DNA from: CAYPEZ01 sp964622275
GTDB lineage: Bacteria > Patescibacteriota > Minisyncoccia > Phycocordibacterales > UBA6899
DNA length: 58,199 nucleotides
Assembly (NCBI GenBank): GCA_964622275.1
Contig: CAZUMX010000002.1
Span: 1 to 58,199, forward strand
Reading direction: 5' to 3'
The translations under genes and the position numbers were made by a program. Under the pieces are notes generated by a model that was not told the DNA's origin, did no database searches, and saw only the letters and a list, made by a program, of their open reading frames with translations. Of this stretch, positions 19,356 to 28,307 are shown piece after piece (position 1 is the stretch's first letter; every line of letters begins with the position of its first letter).

Positions 19356-20282
19356 ATGATTTCGTACTATCAGAAGACTGTATCATCGAAGACGCTCAAA
19401 CAAATTCCGGACTTTAAGGTTGGTTCTTGGGTTTCTGTCGATCGACCAAACGAAGAAGAGATTCTTCATCTTGTTGGAACACTTGGCCTTGACGAAGGGC
19501 TCCTACGGGACTCCTTGGATCCTTACGAGGTTCCGCGTGTAGAAAATGACGGCAAGACAGCATATATCTTTACTCGATACCCATTCCTTGAAGAGGGGAA
19601 AGTGGTGACACTCCCTGTTCTTATTGGTATTGCAGAAGGATTTGTGTTCACTGTGGTCCAACGGCCCTTCCCATTCCTAGACAAGTTTGTTGAAGGGAAA
19701 ATTGAGTTTAATACAACACAAAAGATCCGCTTTCTTCTGCAAATCTTCCAGGAGATTAATAGCACATATTCAACGATGCTCACGTTAGTATCTAAGGAGG
19801 TGCGTCGGCATCAATCGAATCTCGGTAAGGATATTACCAATGAAGACATTGTCAGCTTTGTGGAATTTGAGAATGTCCTCTCAGACCTTCTTGATGCTCT
19901 CGGCCCGACAAAAACAACCCTTGAGAATATTCTTTCTGGAAAATTACTCACGCTATATGAAAAAGATAAAGCGTATGCAGATGACTTGGTGCTCGAGACC
20001 GGGCAACTCCTCGATCGCACTCGCGCATTGCTACGTACCGTACAGAGCATTCGTAGTGCGTATTCGACTATCATGACAAATAATCTTAACCGCGTCATTA
20101 AATTCCTTACAGGAATGACGATAGTCGTGACTGTTCCAGGTATTGTCGTAAATATTTTTGGAATGAATGTCAGACTCCCGATAGAATCTGAACATGCTGT
20201 TGCATTCTGGTTTGTTATTGCACTCACTATTGTCTTAACGATTTTTGCTGTTTGGTTCTTTAGAAAGAAAGGTTGGATTTAG
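19356..20282 (+). CDS. corA: CorA-family magnesium/cation transporter
   Basis: 308 residues. The large cytoplasmic N-terminal domain is followed by a long helical stalk (about residues 150-240) and two C-terminal transmembrane helices. The signature GMN is present (NIFGMNVRLPIESE) in the loop between the helices, and the protein ends in a basic RKKGWI tail as in CorA pentamers. The family imports Mg2+, or Co2+/Ni2+, driven by membrane potential. The exact metal cannot be read from sequence. A weak terminator follows at 20315. Confidence 0.93.
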   Translation: MISYYQKTVSSKTLKQIPDFKVGSWVSVDRPNEEEILHLVGTLGLDEGLLRDSLDPYEVPRVENDGKTAYIFTRYPFLEEGKVVTLPVLIGIAEGFVFTVVQRPFPFLDKFVEGKIEFNTTQKIRFLLQIFQEINSTYSTMLTLVSKEVRRHQSNLGKDITNEDIVSFVEFENVLSDLLDALGPTKTTLENILSGKLLTLYEKDKAYADDLVLETGQLLDRTRALLRTVQSIRSAYSTIMTNNLNRVIKFLTGMTIVVTVPGIVVNIFGMNVRLPIESEHAVAFWFVIALTIVLTIFAVWFFRKKGWI

Positions 20283-20314
20283 GAAGAGCGCTAGTGCAAT
20301 GCGTCCTATCTGCG

Positions 20315-20336
20315 CCTCACTTGTTGTGAGGGTTTT
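20315..20336 (+). terminator. Weak terminator after the corA-like gene
   Basis: CCTCAC-TTGTT-GTGAGG, then GTTTT. The rest of 20283-20389 shows nothing recognisable. Confidence 0.45.
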
Positions 20337-20389
20337 CCATCCAAGACAGCATGTATGTATTCTGAAATTCGAGTCTGTCCAAAGAGCGC

Positions 20390-21097
20390 CTAGCACCGGA
20401 CGGGGGTTGATTTTACAATACTCACAATTTCATCGTGATCGTCGAGGATGCGGTAAATGGTAAGATCTTCTTCTTCGACAGTTCCATGCCGAAGGAGTAG
20501 GTGTTCACGAATGTATGTGTCGAGTGGCGCCCAAAAATCCTTGCCTACCAAAATAATAGGGACTTGGCGGATTTTTTTTGTTTGTACAAGGGTAAGAATT
20601 TCAAAGAGTTCATCAAGCGTCCCGAATCCTCCTGGAAAGAACAAATATGCCTCTGACGAAAAAGACATCGTCGCCTTGCGAGTAAAGAAATAAAAGAACT
20701 CCATTGATTCTGTTGTGTAGGGGTTTGTGACTTGTTCGTGCGGGAGTTTAATATTCAGTCCCAACGAAATACCTCCTGATTCTTTTGCCCCACGATTTGC
20801 TGCTTCCATAATGCCGGGGCCACCTCCGGTCACAATGGCGTACCCCTCATAGGCAAGCTTTCCCGCTAGGGTGCGGGCATCCTTATAATGGGGGTTTTCC
20901 TCTGTGAAGCGGGCAGACCCATAGCATGTTACGGATTGAGGATACTTTCGGATGAACTGCATCCCTTTATCGATCTCTTCTTCAATGGTCCGCAGTCGGT
21001 TTGAGCGCTTTCGGAGATCCGCTTCTATTTCTTCGCGTGTGAGTGGAATACAGACCAGCTTTTGTTCTGGAGCCACGTGTGGATGTCTTTTTTGCAT
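20390..21097 (-). CDS. LOG-family protein (nucleoside 5'-monophosphate phosphoribohydrolase-like)
   Basis: 235 residues with the TIGR00730/LOG Rossmann fold: YGSARFTEENPHY near the start, GYAIVTGGGPGIMEAANRGA, and the signature PGGFGTLDELFEILTLVQ. Characterised members cleave N6-modified AMP or other nucleoside monophosphates to the base and ribose 5-phosphate; many are misnamed lysine decarboxylases. The N-terminal 50 residues are charged and helical. The substrate here is unknown. The start at 21097 is supported by an extended -10 ending 7 nt upstream. Confidence 0.9.
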   Translation of the reverse strand: MQKRHPHVAPEQKLVCIPLTREEIEADLRKRSNRLRTIEEEIDKGMQFIRKYPQSVTCYGSARFTEENPHYKDARTLAGKLAYEGYAIVTGGGPGIMEAANRGAKESGGISLGLNIKLPHEQVTNPYTTESMEFFYFFTRKATMSFSSEAYLFFPGGFGTLDELFEILTLVQTKKIRQVPIILVGKDFWAPLDTYIREHLLLRHGTVEEEDLTIYRILDDHDEIVSIVKSTPVRC

Positions 21098-21104
21098 AAA
21101 AAAT

Positions 21105-21113
21105 AGTATATCA
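21105..21113 (-). promoter_or_regulatory. Extended -10 promoter abutting the LOG gene start
   Basis: TGATATACT on the minus strand, 7 nt before the ATG at 21097. It lies back-to-back with the divergent promoter at 21131. Confidence 0.6.
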
Positions 21114-21130
21114 CGTCAGTAGACCCTCCA

Positions 21131-21139
21131 TGGTATACT
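21131..21139 (+). promoter_or_regulatory. Extended -10 promoter of the CAP-domain gene
   Basis: TGGTATACT, 9 nt before the ATG at 21149. A GGGGAG sequence lies between, but the predicted transcription start is inside or after it. Confidence 0.55.
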
Positions 21140-21148
21140 TGGGGAGAA

Positions 21149-22141
21149 ATGACACGTTTTATTTTATGGCTCAGTGTCATCCTTGCAGGGGTCGGTGCGA
21201 CGATCGTAGCGGTTGTTCAGGATGCACATAGCTGGGTCGAGCGACTCGATGATCCAAATACTTTCGTCGTTGTTGCGACACAAACCAAGCCTCTTCTTTT
21301 GGAAGAAGACACGCATCTTGCTACAAAAAATCCATCGTCGAGTAAAACAGAAGTAGTCACAAAGGTGACACCAGTCGACACCACACAAAAGAAGGCACCA
21401 AGTCTTCCTGTGGTCCAAAAGCCGCAATCTCCAGCCCCAAAGGACACGCAAGCTCCGGTTGTTTCTGCTTCTGGTCCACAAGGTGTTGGAAAAATCAATG
21501 AGAAAACAATTATTGACCTAACAAATGTTGAGCGTGTGCGAGATGGTCAAACGGTCCTTGTTTGGAATAATAAACTTTCGGAAATGGCATATATCAAAGC
21601 CAAAGACATGCTCGATAAGCAATACTTTGCGCACGAATCGCCAGATGGCCGTAACGTTGTCGGGCTTGCGAACGGGGTTGGGTACATGTATCGATATGTG
21701 GGAGAGAATCTTGCTGTGGGAAATTTTCGCACAAATGATGAATTAATTGCTGGGTGGATGGGAAGTCCGGGTCACCGAGAAAATATACTGAAGCCCGAGT
21801 ACACTGAAATGGGGGCAGCAGGAATCGAGGGAATCTATGAGGGAGAGAGAGTTTGGATGGCGGTCCAAGAATTTGGAACACCGATGCCTCAGTGCGAAAA
21901 ACCAGATATAGCGCAGAAAACATATATCGATTCGATCGAAGAGCAGCTCAAAGCCCTAGAAGAAGGCATTCTTCTTGCTGAGAAAGTAGCTACGGAGACA
22001 CAAGGAGAAGCTCGGAGACAAAAGATTGATGATTACAATGCGCTTGTCGCAACCTATAATAATCTTGTTGCAGAGGTTAAAGCACTTATCGTTACCTACA
22101 ACAACAGTGTGCGTGTGTACAATGACTGTATTGAATCCTAG
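21149..22141 (+). CDS. Secreted CAP/SCP-domain protein
   Basis: 330 residues. Residues 1-25 are a signal peptide or anchor. A Pro/Lys/Thr linker (about 50-105) leads to a CAP (YkwD-type) domain at about 110-250: DLTNVERVRDGQTVLVWNNKLSEMA, YFAHESPDG, GENLAVG and GSPGHRENILKPEYTEMG, which contain the conserved His and Glu residues of the family. A C-terminal helical, coiled-coil-like segment (residues 255-330) follows, ending in VYNDCIES. CAP proteins act outside the cell; in bacteria their biochemical role is mostly unknown. Its end nearly touches the convergent MFS gene. Confidence 0.9.
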   Translation: MTRFILWLSVILAGVGATIVAVVQDAHSWVERLDDPNTFVVVATQTKPLLLEEDTHLATKNPSSSKTEVVTKVTPVDTTQKKAPSLPVVQKPQSPAPKDTQAPVVSASGPQGVGKINEKTIIDLTNVERVRDGQTVLVWNNKLSEMAYIKAKDMLDKQYFAHESPDGRNVVGLANGVGYMYRYVGENLAVGNFRTNDELIAGWMGSPGHRENILKPEYTEMGAAGIEGIYEGERVWMAVQEFGTPMPQCEKPDIAQKTYIDSIEEQLKALEEGILLAEKVATETQGEARRQKIDDYNALVATYNNLVAEVKALIVTYNNSVRVYNDCIES

Positions 22142-22143
22142 TT

Positions 22144-23358
22144 CTAGCGAGTGTCTTTGAGATGGGCAACGACGGTTGTCCCTGACAACAAAAAACCGGC
22201 CAGAATAAGAAAGAGTGACTGGATTCCGCCAAACGGAATAATGATTGATGCGCAGATTGGAGCAATAAGAAAAGCGATTGGTGTAGCTAGACGAAAGGCG
22301 GAGACAAGATTTGCGCTTTCGGCAGGGATCTTTTTGTAGAAGTATGTTTCAGTCATGGTCTCTAGGATGCTTGCTCCCGCACGGCCAATGAACAGTACAC
22401 TCGCCCATACGATAAGTGTCGTCGAGGTTATAAAGGGAATAAGCGCAGCTCCGCATGCCATCAGGAAAAGCCCGAGCACCAGAAGTTCTTTTTCTCCCAG
22501 CCACTTGTCTGCAATTTCACCAGCGGGAATCTCGAAAATGACAAAAGCAGAAAGTGCGATTGTTAGTGCAAGCCCAATGGTTTGCCAGGGGACATGGACA
22601 TGCTCTGCCATATAAATGGGAGCATAGATGATCATCCATGCGTAGAAAAATTGCAAAAGTACTTGAACAGAGAGTATTCCTGAAATATCTCGACTGTGGC
22701 GAATTTCGCTGAATGTTTGCTTCAGAGATGGGGTATGGTATGGTGCGTCGCGAAAATCTTTGAACTTGGTGAACAAGAGAAGTAATGGGGGAATGAGGAG
22801 TATCGCCCCTCCCGCATAGATGGGGGTAAAGTTTCCACTTGCGGCAACAAGACCAGCAATTGATGGCGGAAACATCCAGGCAATTCCACCAATCGTCAGC
22901 GCTGTCCCCCTGACAAGCCCGAGTGATTTCTCTTTCGAATATTTTTCAAGGAAAACATCAATAACAAAATAAAATGCTGTTACCAAGATACTTTGTAATA
23001 GAAAAGCAGGGAGAATCACCCACGCAGAATCGATAAAAGCGAGAGCAAGCAAGGAACACATCGATAGCGAAAGCACCGCTATGGCCGCATGGACATTTCC
23101 AATATTCTTGAGAAGGCGGGGCAGAATAATCAAGGTTACAAAACCACACAATGCATTAAACGCATATAACAAACCAATAATGCGTTCATGTGTTTGTTCG
23201 GGCAGATCTTTTGTTATGGAGAAATGGTTGAGTATTCCCGAGAGAAATGATGAATTTGTGTAGAGCGCCAAAGATATTTGCGCAGACACAAAAAACAAAA
23301 TGCCATAGATAGCAAGAAAATGGGCCACCGACGGACGAATAAATCTGCGAAGTGTCAC
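22144..23358 (-). CDS. Major facilitator superfamily transporter
   Basis: 404 residues with about 12 hydrophobic helices in two halves around a central polar loop (FTKFKDFRDAPYHTPSLKQTFSEIRHSRD). A family-like motif after helix 2 is degenerate, and FEIPAGEIADKWLGEK in the second half is the clearest MFS signature (motif A-like). The substrate is unknown; drug or metabolite export is typical. The start is GTG: a TAAAAT box lies exactly 6 nt upstream, consistent with leaderless initiation. Confidence 0.85.
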   Translation of the reverse strand: MTLRRFIRPSVAHFLAIYGILFFVSAQISLALYTNSSFLSGILNHFSITKDLPEQTHERIIGLLYAFNALCGFVTLIILPRLLKNIGNVHAAIAVLSLSMCSLLALAFIDSAWVILPAFLLQSILVTAFYFVIDVFLEKYSKEKSLGLVRGTALTIGGIAWMFPPSIAGLVAASGNFTPIYAGGAILLIPPLLLLFTKFKDFRDAPYHTPSLKQTFSEIRHSRDISGILSVQVLLQFFYAWMIIYAPIYMAEHVHVPWQTIGLALTIALSAFVIFEIPAGEIADKWLGEKELLVLGLFLMACGAALIPFITSTTLIVWASVLFIGRAGASILETMTETYFYKKIPAESANLVSAFRLATPIAFLIAPICASIIIPFGGIQSLFLILAGFLLSGTTVVAHLKDTR

Positions 23359-23364
23359 GATGGT

Positions 23365-23370
23365 ATTTTA
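23365..23370 (-). promoter_or_regulatory. -10 box abutting the MFS GTG start
   Basis: TAAAAT on the minus strand, exactly 6 nt before the GTG at 23358. Confidence 0.5.
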
Positions 23371-23412
23371 CCGTACTGATGTCTTGTCGTCAGTGGTGTG
23401 CAGCTGTGGATA

Positions 23413-23439
23413 GTTTCTCTCTGCAAAGCAGAGAGAAAC
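23413..23439 (-). terminator. Perfect hairpin in the RNase J 3' region
   Basis: Inverted repeat with 12-bp perfect arms (23413-23424 and 23428-23439) and a 3-nt loop, 13 bp after the RNase J stop. No U-run follows, so it may be a stability element rather than an intrinsic terminator. Confidence 0.6.
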
Positions 23440-23451
23440 GACCTCATAGCG

Positions 23452-25494
23452 TTAGATTCCGAAAACCACAGAGATCACGATAGGTTGTTTGTGTGTTTCT
23501 TGGAAAAGGAACTTTTCGATGGCATCACGAACAGCTTCTCTGACAGCATCAAAGTCGATTTGTGCCATGCCAGCGGACTCTTTTTCAATAATTTTCTTTG
23601 CAAGAAGTCGAGCTTGTGAGAGGAGTTCTTGCGACTCACGGAGATAGACGAATCCACGAGAAATAATGTCAGGAGACTTAATCATCTTACGTGTACGCAT
23701 ATCGACAATGCCATAAATAACGAACACACCGTCTTCGGCGAGCATTTGGCGATCGCGAAGCACTACCTCTTGGATTTCTCCAACGTTGAACCCGTCAACG
23801 AGAATGAGTCCAGATGGAGCCTTTTCTTCTCGAACAACAATTTTTTCTCCACCCACAATCTCAATAATCATTCCGTTGTCAGGGACAACGACGTTCTCTG
23901 GTGCAACTCCGGTCGAGATGGCAATATCTCCGTGTTGACGCAAGAGATAATGGTACCCGTGGAGTGGAATAAAGAATTTTTCCTTTACTTTCTTGTGAAT
24001 CCACTCGAGTTCTCCTGAATTTGCGTGTCCTGATGAGTGAACATCCGCAATCTTGTTATGGATGATGCGTGCCCCTTGGCGTGAAAGATTGTCTTTGAGC
24101 TTTTGAACTCCACGCTCGTTTCCTGGAATAATTGAAGAAGACATCAAGACGGTATCGCGAGGGGAGAGGCGAATGTGCTTATGAGTTTTATTTGCGATGC
24201 GCATGAGCGCAGCAAACTCTTCTCCTTGCGCTCCCGTCACAATGGCGACGACCTTTGATTCTGGATAATTTCCAACATCTTCAATGGGGACTATGGTATC
24301 GTCTTTGACTTTCAGTCTTCCATCAAGACGGATGAGCTCGAGGTTGTTTTTCATACTTCGACCATCAACAAAGACCTTCTTCCCATACTTCTCCGCCATG
24401 GTAATCATCGCAATCATGCGATCGACCTGAGATGAAAATGTCGCAATCACCAAACGCCCAAGGGTTGTTTTGATGATCCCCTCTATGGTGTCCATCACTC
24501 GAGCTTCTGGAAGAGAGAACCCCGGGTTTTCGCAGTTGGTTGAGTCGGTAAGGAGAGCAAGGATTTTTCTCTCAGGTTGATCAAAGCGTTTCCAGTGCTC
24601 GAACTCATCGGCAGTTGGTGTCCCGTCTACGTGTTGAAGACGAAGGTCTCCTGTGTGGACAATTTCTCCCCATGGAGTGTTAATTGCCACTGCCATCGAG
24701 TCAGGAATTGCGTGTGTGACTCCAAAGAAGCGAAGCACAAGGTCTCCAACTTGGATCGTGTCGTTTGTTTCGATTTCACGAATATCGAGTGTTGGCTTTC
24801 CTGGAAATTCCTCCTGACGTTTTTTGATCATGAGTGCCGTAAAGTGGCGAGTGAAAATTGGCGGATTTCCAAGCCCATCCAGGATGTAGGGGATACCTCC
24901 AATGTGATCGAGATGTCCGTGAGTGATAACGACTCCACGGATCTTTTCTTTTTTGTCTTCTAGGTAGCGAGTATTTGGAAGAATGAAATCCACTCCAGGT
25001 GTGTCGTCTTCAGAAAATTGTACTCCTATATCTACGATAAGGATGTCTTTTTCTGTTTCAAACACTGTCATGTTTCGTCCAACCTCCTCGACACCACCCA
25101 AAGGAATAATACGTACCGTATCTGGGGCTATGGGGGGAATACGGAGAAGTTCGGCCTGTTTATCTTGTGAGTGCTTGATAGTCTGCTTTACTCGCGCAAA
25201 ATGATTTCCGCCACGAGGATTTCCTCCTTTTCGGAAATTTCCACGTCCTCCGCCACGATGCGCATTGCCACGCCCACGTCCTCCGCGATGTTTTCCGCCA
25301 CCGTGTCCAAGTCCTTGTGGTCTTGGAGCTCCAGTGTGGAGTGGTCGATGCCCACTAGTAAAACGGCCATGTTGCGGATGACCACCTCCTGTCCGTGGGG
25401 GACGAGGGGGAGGTGCAATGAGTCTCCCGCCTCTAATAAAGGGGCGAGTGCGTGATTGTTGATGAGGTTTATGAGGTTGAGTTGGTTCTGCCAT
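23452..25494 (-). CDS. rnj: Ribonuclease J with long RG/H-rich N-terminal extension
   Basis: 680 residues. The catalytic part (from about residue 120) is a metallo-beta-lactamase/beta-CASP nuclease: IIPLGGVEEVGRN, the zinc motif HGHLDHIGG (about 192), then VHTGDLR, STNCENPG and HSSGHANSGEL. The RNase J C-terminal domain follows (YGIVDMRTRK, SRGFVYLRES). It degrades RNA endo- and 5'-exonucleolytically. The first ~115 residues are unusual: almost only Arg, Gly, His and Pro with repeated RGG/GGR clusters. The family is usually about 555 residues, so this tail accounts for the extra length; it suggests RNA binding or condensate formation (inference). A TTATAG box 6 nt before the ATG fits leaderless transcription. 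A perfect hairpin follows the stop. Confidence 0.95.
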   Translation of the reverse strand: MAEPTQPHKPHQQSRTRPFIRGGRLIAPPPRPPRTGGGHPQHGRFTSGHRPLHTGAPRPQGLGHGGGKHRGGRGRGNAHRGGGRGNFRKGGNPRGGNHFARVKQTIKHSQDKQAELLRIPPIAPDTVRIIPLGGVEEVGRNMTVFETEKDILIVDIGVQFSEDDTPGVDFILPNTRYLEDKKEKIRGVVITHGHLDHIGGIPYILDGLGNPPIFTRHFTALMIKKRQEEFPGKPTLDIREIETNDTIQVGDLVLRFFGVTHAIPDSMAVAINTPWGEIVHTGDLRLQHVDGTPTADEFEHWKRFDQPERKILALLTDSTNCENPGFSLPEARVMDTIEGIIKTTLGRLVIATFSSQVDRMIAMITMAEKYGKKVFVDGRSMKNNLELIRLDGRLKVKDDTIVPIEDVGNYPESKVVAIVTGAQGEEFAALMRIANKTHKHIRLSPRDTVLMSSSIIPGNERGVQKLKDNLSRQGARIIHNKIADVHSSGHANSGELEWIHKKVKEKFFIPLHGYHYLLRQHGDIAISTGVAPENVVVPDNGMIIEIVGGEKIVVREEKAPSGLILVDGFNVGEIQEVVLRDRQMLAEDGVFVIYGIVDMRTRKMIKSPDIISRGFVYLRESQELLSQARLLAKKIIEKESAGMAQIDFDAVREAVRDAIEKFLFQETHKQPIVISVVFGI

Positions 25495-25555
25495 ATCGGT
25501 CTATAAATAAATAATTATGTTTTGTTGTTGCACTAACGTTTAATGAAGAATGCAC

Positions 25556-27310
25556 TTATGAGTCTGAAGATTGATGAATAATATGAGGCCGATCTTTTGC
25601 AAATATATGCCACACACGTTCGGTTTTTGTGTACCATTCAAAAATTGATGCAAATCGATCAGATTTTGTCGTCATGGGGCCAATGGTGACACCGCCGATC
25701 TTTTCGTTTAACGCATAGATAAAAGATGGGCTATAGAGAAAAATTGCGGGTTTATCAATTCGGATCTCATCTAAAAATCCCTGAAGTGAAACTGCTTCTT
25801 CTTCAGTTGTGGTGGCCCCACGTGCCTGTTCGAGGAATGTATCTGCTTTAGAATTTGCGTACATGGCTATATTTAAACCCGGATCTGTTCGTTGTGAGGA
25901 ATGCCAGAATGGAAAAAGGTCAGGAAGCTTATCCGCGACTGCCCCGTAGAGCAACGCATCATATTGTCGAGGGGTAATGACCTCTTTTGCAAGAGTGGAT
26001 TTGTCATAGACTTTTGCTTCAACATCAATACCTTTTTCTCGCCATAATTCTGCGATAAATTCCGCTGCTTGCTTCAATTCTTCGGTGTCACCGGTACTTA
26101 TTGATAACGTGAGGGGAGTAGAAGTTTTCTTTTTTGCATCTTTCTTTTCATAAAATCCATTTTCTCCTTTTGTCCATCCTGCCTTTTCGAGAAGCGCCTC
26201 AGCTTGTGCAGATCGTTCGTCTGGGGTGCTCGTACTGGTATACATCATTCCGTATCTCCCTGGCGGGATAGGACCATCTATCGATGACCCATATCCAAGA
26301 AGTACTTGATTGATCAGTGCTTCGCGGTCCGTAAGAATTTCAAGCGCAGAACGAACCGCTTTGTCTGAGAGAGAAACATTGTGTGCTTGGTTGAAGTAGA
26401 CTGCGAACACTCGATCAAGCGGACTTGATAATACTCGCGTGTTTGGTTGAGTGGAGAGAGTTTTTCCGAGTGCGGGGTCCACATCAGAAATAGCAGTTAC
26501 CTCGCCATTTTCATATGCGCGCAAGAGCTCCTCGCGATTGCCATAAAACGATATGACAACAGTTTCAATGTATGGCCGGCCAAGAGCGAAGTGTTTGAAT
26601 GCTTTAAGGGTGTAAGAGACAGGAATCCCGTCACTGCGAGAAATAACGTCCTCAATCATGTATGGCCCAGTCCCTACTGGCTTAAGGTTATAGCTAGAAA
26701 GATCAAATTGTTCTCTCGGGACAGACTCCCAAAGATGCGCTGGAAGGATGCCCATGCTGAGTTGTTCGATGAATGGAGCATATGATGTAGGAAGGACAAA
26801 CACCACTGTGCGATCGTCAGGAGTTTGTACTTCGATTCCTTCCCAACTTGCTCTGCGAACCCCCTTAATTTCTCGGGCGCCATCAACCATTGCCGCAACA
26901 GTAAAGGCAACATCGTGCGATGTGACGGGAGTCCCGTCATGCCAGCGAAGTCCCGCACGAATTGTTACTGTGTAAGTTTTTCCATCCTCACTCACAAGCA
27001 CATTTTCTGCCAGATCTGGTTGGTACGATCCATCAGGCATTTTGCGCACGAGTCCTGAGTAGATAAGCGCCGCAAGATCACGATCTGTGTCGGTACGTGC
27101 AATAACCGGATTAATGTGTCTTGGAAATCCTATGACGCCTTCTGTAAGTGTTCCTCCTTGTTTCGGCACTTCGACCATTCGTGTGTCAATGAATTTGAGC
27201 AGAAGAAGAACCCCAGTGATGAGGGAGACAAACAGTGCGATCCAGAAAATCTTTTGTTCGAGTGGAGAAAGGGCAGAAATAGCCCGGTATGATGGTGATG
27301 AGGTATTCAT
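25556..27310 (-). CDS. Peptide/oligopeptide ABC-type solute-binding protein (SBP family 5)
   Basis: 584 residues. An N-terminal transmembrane helix (about 22-42, FWIALFVSLITGVLLLLKFI) anchors the protein; no lipobox Cys is seen. The family 5 binding domain follows: GGTLTEGVIGFPRHINPV, ALIYSGLVRKMPDGSYQPDLAENV, and the signature RWHDGTPVTSHDVAFT. Such proteins deliver peptides, or sometimes nickel or sugars, to an ABC permease. No permease or ATPase gene is next to it, so it either works with a distant transporter or has another role, such as a peptide sensor or chaperone-like function. Upstream (27311-27382) nothing else is recognised. Confidence 0.9.
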   Translation of the reverse strand: MNTSSPSYRAISALSPLEQKIFWIALFVSLITGVLLLLKFIDTRMVEVPKQGGTLTEGVIGFPRHINPVIARTDTDRDLAALIYSGLVRKMPDGSYQPDLAENVLVSEDGKTYTVTIRAGLRWHDGTPVTSHDVAFTVAAMVDGAREIKGVRRASWEGIEVQTPDDRTVVFVLPTSYAPFIEQLSMGILPAHLWESVPREQFDLSSYNLKPVGTGPYMIEDVISRSDGIPVSYTLKAFKHFALGRPYIETVVISFYGNREELLRAYENGEVTAISDVDPALGKTLSTQPNTRVLSSPLDRVFAVYFNQAHNVSLSDKAVRSALEILTDREALINQVLLGYGSSIDGPIPPGRYGMMYTSTSTPDERSAQAEALLEKAGWTKGENGFYEKKDAKKKTSTPLTLSISTGDTEELKQAAEFIAELWREKGIDVEAKVYDKSTLAKEVITPRQYDALLYGAVADKLPDLFPFWHSSQRTDPGLNIAMYANSKADTFLEQARGATTTEEEAVSLQGFLDEIRIDKPAIFLYSPSFIYALNEKIGGVTIGPMTTKSDRFASIFEWYTKTERVWHIFAKDRPHIIHQSSDS

Positions 27311-27382
27311 GGGTAGAATGAAAAGTACACAACAAATCAGCGCATGACCTGATTCTCAAAGAATGCTCTCGAGGGGATGTTC

Positions 27383-27613
27383 CTATCCTACAAGCAGTGC
27401 GAGCATGTTCGCGGCGACAAAGAGAACCGCGAGTACAATGGTCGCATTGAAGAGGGTGCGCTCAGCACCACGGCGAGCGTAGGAGACCTGTGATCCATCT
27501 CCACCAAAGGCTCCTCCAAGCTCCGCTCCGGAGCGTTGTAGCATGATGGCGATGATGAGGAGAACCGCGAGCAGTATTTGCGCCCACGGCAATATCCCTG
27601 CGAGTAATGTCAT
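27383..27613 (-). CDS. secG: Preprotein translocase subunit SecG
   Basis: 76 residues with two hydrophobic helices (about 5-24 and 53-74) and the SecG-typical loop: MLQRSGAELGGAFGGDGSQVSYARRGAERTL. It joins SecY and SecE in the membrane channel that exports unfolded proteins, including, presumably, the giant and pilin-like secreted proteins of this window. A TATGAT box lies about 14 nt upstream of the ATG. Confidence 0.93.
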   Translation of the reverse strand: MTLLAGILPWAQILLAVLLIIAIMLQRSGAELGGAFGGDGSQVSYARRGAERTLFNATIVLAVLFVAANMLALLVG

Positions 27614-27684
27614 GTACCCGTTAACCTATCATAGAGCTCTGGGGGAGGCAAGTCCTCCTGGGGGAAATCTCTTATCCACGGTTG

Positions 27685-27693
27685 TGATACGAT
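27685..27693 (+). promoter_or_regulatory. Extended -10 promoter of pth
   Basis: TGATACGAT, 8 nt before the ATG at 27702; an overlapping GATAAT ends 5 nt before it. No Shine-Dalgarno. Confidence 0.5.
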
Positions 27694-27701
27694 AATTCTA
27701 T

Positions 27702-28304
27702 ATGAAATGGATTGTTGTTGGGCTCGGAAACCCAGGGAGCGAATACGAGGAGACACGGCATAATGCTGGGAGGGATATTGTTGTTGGATTTGTGAAAAAA
27801 GAGGGACATGGTCCATGGGAAGCTGTTCCAAAAAAGAAGCCTATCGCAACAGTAGCAAAAGGGAAGGTTGGGAAACACGAGGTCCTTTTTGTTCTCCCAG
27901 ATCTTTTTATGAATAATTCTGGGAAGGTTGTTGCAGGGTATGTGAAGTCTAAGGCTGCGGCAAAAAATCTTCTTGTTGTGCAAGACGATCTAGATCTTCC
28001 ACTTGGGGCAGTGAAACTCGCCTTCAATCGTGGGTCAGGGGGACACAAGGGAGTGGAGTCTATTATGCGTGCTGTAAAGACGAAAGAGTTCGTGCGTCTA
28101 CGCATTGGTGTTTCTCCTCATACAGCGTCAGGGAAAATCAAAAAACCGGACGGTGAAAAGGCTGTCATCGACTTTGTCCTTGGATCATGGAAGCCCAAAG
28201 AAGAAGAGAACCTGAAAAAGATTGAAAAACGCGCGCGTGAAGCCATCGAAACTGTCATGACTGAGGGCCTCGAACGCGCGATGAATGTGGTGAACTCACA
28301 ATAG
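27702..28304 (+). CDS. pth: Peptidyl-tRNA hydrolase
   Basis: 200 residues. Key family features are VVGLGNPGSEYEETRHNAG with the catalytic His at residue 20, FMNNSGKVV, the Asp in VVQDDLDLPLG, and GGHKGVESI. The enzyme releases peptides from prematurely dropped peptidyl-tRNAs. There is an insertion-like basic C-terminal part (KPKEEENLKKIEKRARE). The diacylglycerol kinase gene follows after 3 bp, so the two are probably co-transcribed. Confidence 0.96.
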   Translation: MKWIVVGLGNPGSEYEETRHNAGRDIVVGFVKKEGHGPWEAVPKKKPIATVAKGKVGKHEVLFVLPDLFMNNSGKVVAGYVKSKAAAKNLLVVQDDLDLPLGAVKLAFNRGSGGHKGVESIMRAVKTKEFVRLRIGVSPHTASGKIKKPDGEKAVIDFVLGSWKPKEEENLKKIEKRAREAIETVMTEGLERAMNVVNSQ

Positions 28305-28307
28305 CGT

